Shown here: piece by piece, positions 57,412 through 58,335 of the stretch | How positions within the stretch are numbered: position 1 is the stretch's first letter | Layout: every line of letters begins with the position of its first letter | Assembly (NCBI GenBank): GCA_947487165.1 | Contig: CANKWX010000016.1 | Location: forward strand, 1-58,335 | Direction of reading: 5' to 3' | Source of the DNA: Burkholderiales bacterium | GTDB taxonomy: Bacteria; Pseudomonadota; Gammaproteobacteria; Burkholderiales; Burkholderiaceae_E | Length of the DNA stretch: 58,335 nucleotides | The notes under the pieces: generated by a model | Told to the model about the DNA's origin: nothing | The model's database searches: none | What the model saw: only the letters and a program-made list of their open reading frames with translations | Position numbers and translations under genes: made by a program

Positions 57412-57996
57412 TCAGACGGTCCAGCGCATCAGGCGGCTGACCTTGCGCAGGCCGACCCGCTTGTCGGGCGCGATCACTTCGACCGTGCGCTCAGGCAGCC
57501 AGTCGCCCATGTCCCAGTCGTGCGAGACGATGCGGGTGCCAGCGGGCAGACGGCGCAGCTTCGGGCGCAGCAGCAGGTTGACATCGGGCAACAGGTACAT
57601 CGTGATGACGTTGAAGCGGCTGAGGTCGGCGGTCATCAGGTCGGCAACGATGAAGCGGGCCTGTTCGGCTACCCCCTCGAGGCTGGCATTCTTTCGCGAG
57701 AGTTCGACCAGTGTCGGATCGATCTCGATCCCCAGCGCGGTGATGCCAAAGCGGCGCGCCGCGGTGATGACGATTCGCCCGTCGCCCGAGCCGAGATCGA
57801 GCAGACGGTCGTTCGGCCCCACTTCGGCGAGTTGGAGCATCGCATCGACCACATTCGCAGGCGTGGTCACATACGGGACATCGAGTTCGCCGTCGGACTG
57901 CGCGCGGGCGGATCCGGGCCGTGTCGCCAGAACGCTGCCGGTAAGAGTGCTTGCAAGGCCGCCCATCAGACTGCCTATCAGGAAGCGTCGGTTCAT
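57412..57996 (-). CDS. Methyltransferase-fold protein with an export-like leader
   Basis: 194 aa. The class I SAM-binding motif LLDLGSGDGRIVITAA and the acidic GIEIDPTL follow a leader with MNRRFLIGSLMGGLASTLTG and an Ala/Arg-rich cleavage-like region (ARAQSDGELD). Arg3-Arg4 before a hydrophobic stretch looks like a Tat or Sec signal, unexpected for a SAM-dependent enzyme. The product YVTTPANVVDAMLQLAEVGPND resembles a known group of small methyltransferases with such leaders. The start at 57996 is preferred over 58014. The transporter gene follows after 15 bases. Confidence 0.78.
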   Translation of the reverse strand: MNRRFLIGSLMGGLASTLTGSVLATRPGSARAQSDGELDVPYVTTPANVVDAMLQLAEVGPNDRLLDLGSGDGRIVITAARRFGITALGIEIDPTLVELSRKNASLEGVAEQARFIVADLMTADLSRFNVITMYLLPDVNLLLRPKLRRLPAGTRIVSHDWDMGDWLPERTVEVIAPDKRVGLRKVSRLMRWTV

Positions 57997-58030
57997 GACC
58001 GGCATTGTAGCCACGCCGCAGCGTTCGGCG

Positions 58031-58335
58031 TCAGTCGGTGACGATTGCTGTCAGCGACCAGGCGGTGCGGGTTTGCTCATAAGCCGATTCAAGCCGTGTC
58101 AGCGTGGGCCCCGCCACGTCCGGTTCGCATCGCTCGAGCACGGCAGCCAGCGAGGCGATGGTCGCGAACCCCAGGCTCGCAGAGGCGCCCTTGAGGCTGT
58201 GCGCCGCGCTGCGCCGAGCGGCCGCGTTCTGCGTCATGACTGCGGCGCGGCAGGCGGCGAGATCGGTATCGCTTTGCGGCCAGTAGATCTCGGCAACCGC
58301 CTTCCAGACATCGAGCCCGAGTTCATCGCGCACCC
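58031..58335 (-). CDS. Hpt-domain protein, C-terminal part
   Basis: The last 100 residues of a gene that continues past the window edge. The histidine phosphotransfer motif is AHSLKGASASLGF, with the phospho-accepting His, in a four-helix setting. It is either a stand-alone Hpt protein or the Hpt end of a hybrid histidine kinase. The GTG at 58331-58333 might be internal; no start can be assigned. Confidence 0.75.
   Translation of the reverse strand, partial: VRDELGLDVWKAVAEIYWPQSDTDLAACRAAVMTQNAAARRSAAHSLKGASASLGFATIASLAAVLERCEPDVAGPTLTRLESAYEQTRTAWSLTAIVTD

Overview
The window is a dense, GC-rich chromosomal segment from a betaproteobacterium, most likely Burkholderiales. The evidence is the gene order: ibaG-murA-hisGDCBHAFIE-hinT-tatABC, petABC-sspA-sspB, hemA-prfA-prmC-grxD-ubiX, and a DUF971-ubiE-Tim44-ubiJ block. 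I see no mobile element, prophage, CRISPR array or rRNA. One tRNA gene (Thr, anticodon TGT) is present, and no gap between genes exceeds about 260 bases.

Layout. 1-10.3 kb, plus strand: ibaG, murA, the complete histidine biosynthesis series with mostly overlapping stop/start codons, a HIT hydrolase, and tatA/tatB/tatC with hairpins between tatA and tatB. 10.3-17 kb: an accessory amino-acid catabolism block with an SDR and a small exported cytochrome c (minus), divergent from a fused indolepyruvate ferredoxin oxidoreductase coupled to hutD and hutG. An FNR-type palindrome sits in the divergent promoter region. 17-24.2 kb: an HtrA-type protease divergent from a Nif3-like gene, mscL, the cytochrome bc1 operon, sspA-sspB and tRNA-Thr. 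24.2-28.9 kb: DUF3135, PilZ, a small membrane protein, UspA, CYTH/CHAD, ubiX and a 59-aa membrane protein. 29-34.5 kb, minus: grxD, prmC, prfA, hemA, ilvA. 34.5-45.5 kb, plus: a YqaA-type membrane protein, a 1340-aa flavin/iron-sulfur oxidoreductase, a second SDR, a phosphoesterase, an unrecognised 520-aa protein, DUF971, ubiE, Tim44-like and ubiJ. 45.5-58.3 kb: L-asparaginase (minus), an HNH protein, a complete Mrp/Pha-type multisubunit cation/proton antiporter operon (minus), uup, an LpxR-like outer-membrane deacylase, a PerM-type transporter, an apparently exported methyltransferase and the end of an Hpt-domain gene.

How the parts connect. TatABC exports folded proteins, and the Rieske subunit PetA encoded here has a twin-arginine leader. 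IbaG (BolA family) and GrxD (CGFS glutaredoxin) are known partner families in Fe-S handling. PrmC methylates the release factor encoded next to it. SspB delivers substrates to ClpXP. UbiX, UbiE and UbiJ serve ubiquinone synthesis, which supplies the bc1 complex. HisG is the short form, so a HisZ must be encoded outside the window.

Most of the window is conserved housekeeping. I did not find a clearly new system. The least ordinary items are the oxidoreductase-hutD-hutG block with its FNR-like box, the tatA-tatB hairpins, a CRP-like palindrome before the PilZ gene, the start codons shared by divergent genes at 18234-18237, and short tandem duplications of 9 to 20 bases recurring at gene ends. 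Domain and family assignments come from motif recognition by eye; no database search was run.
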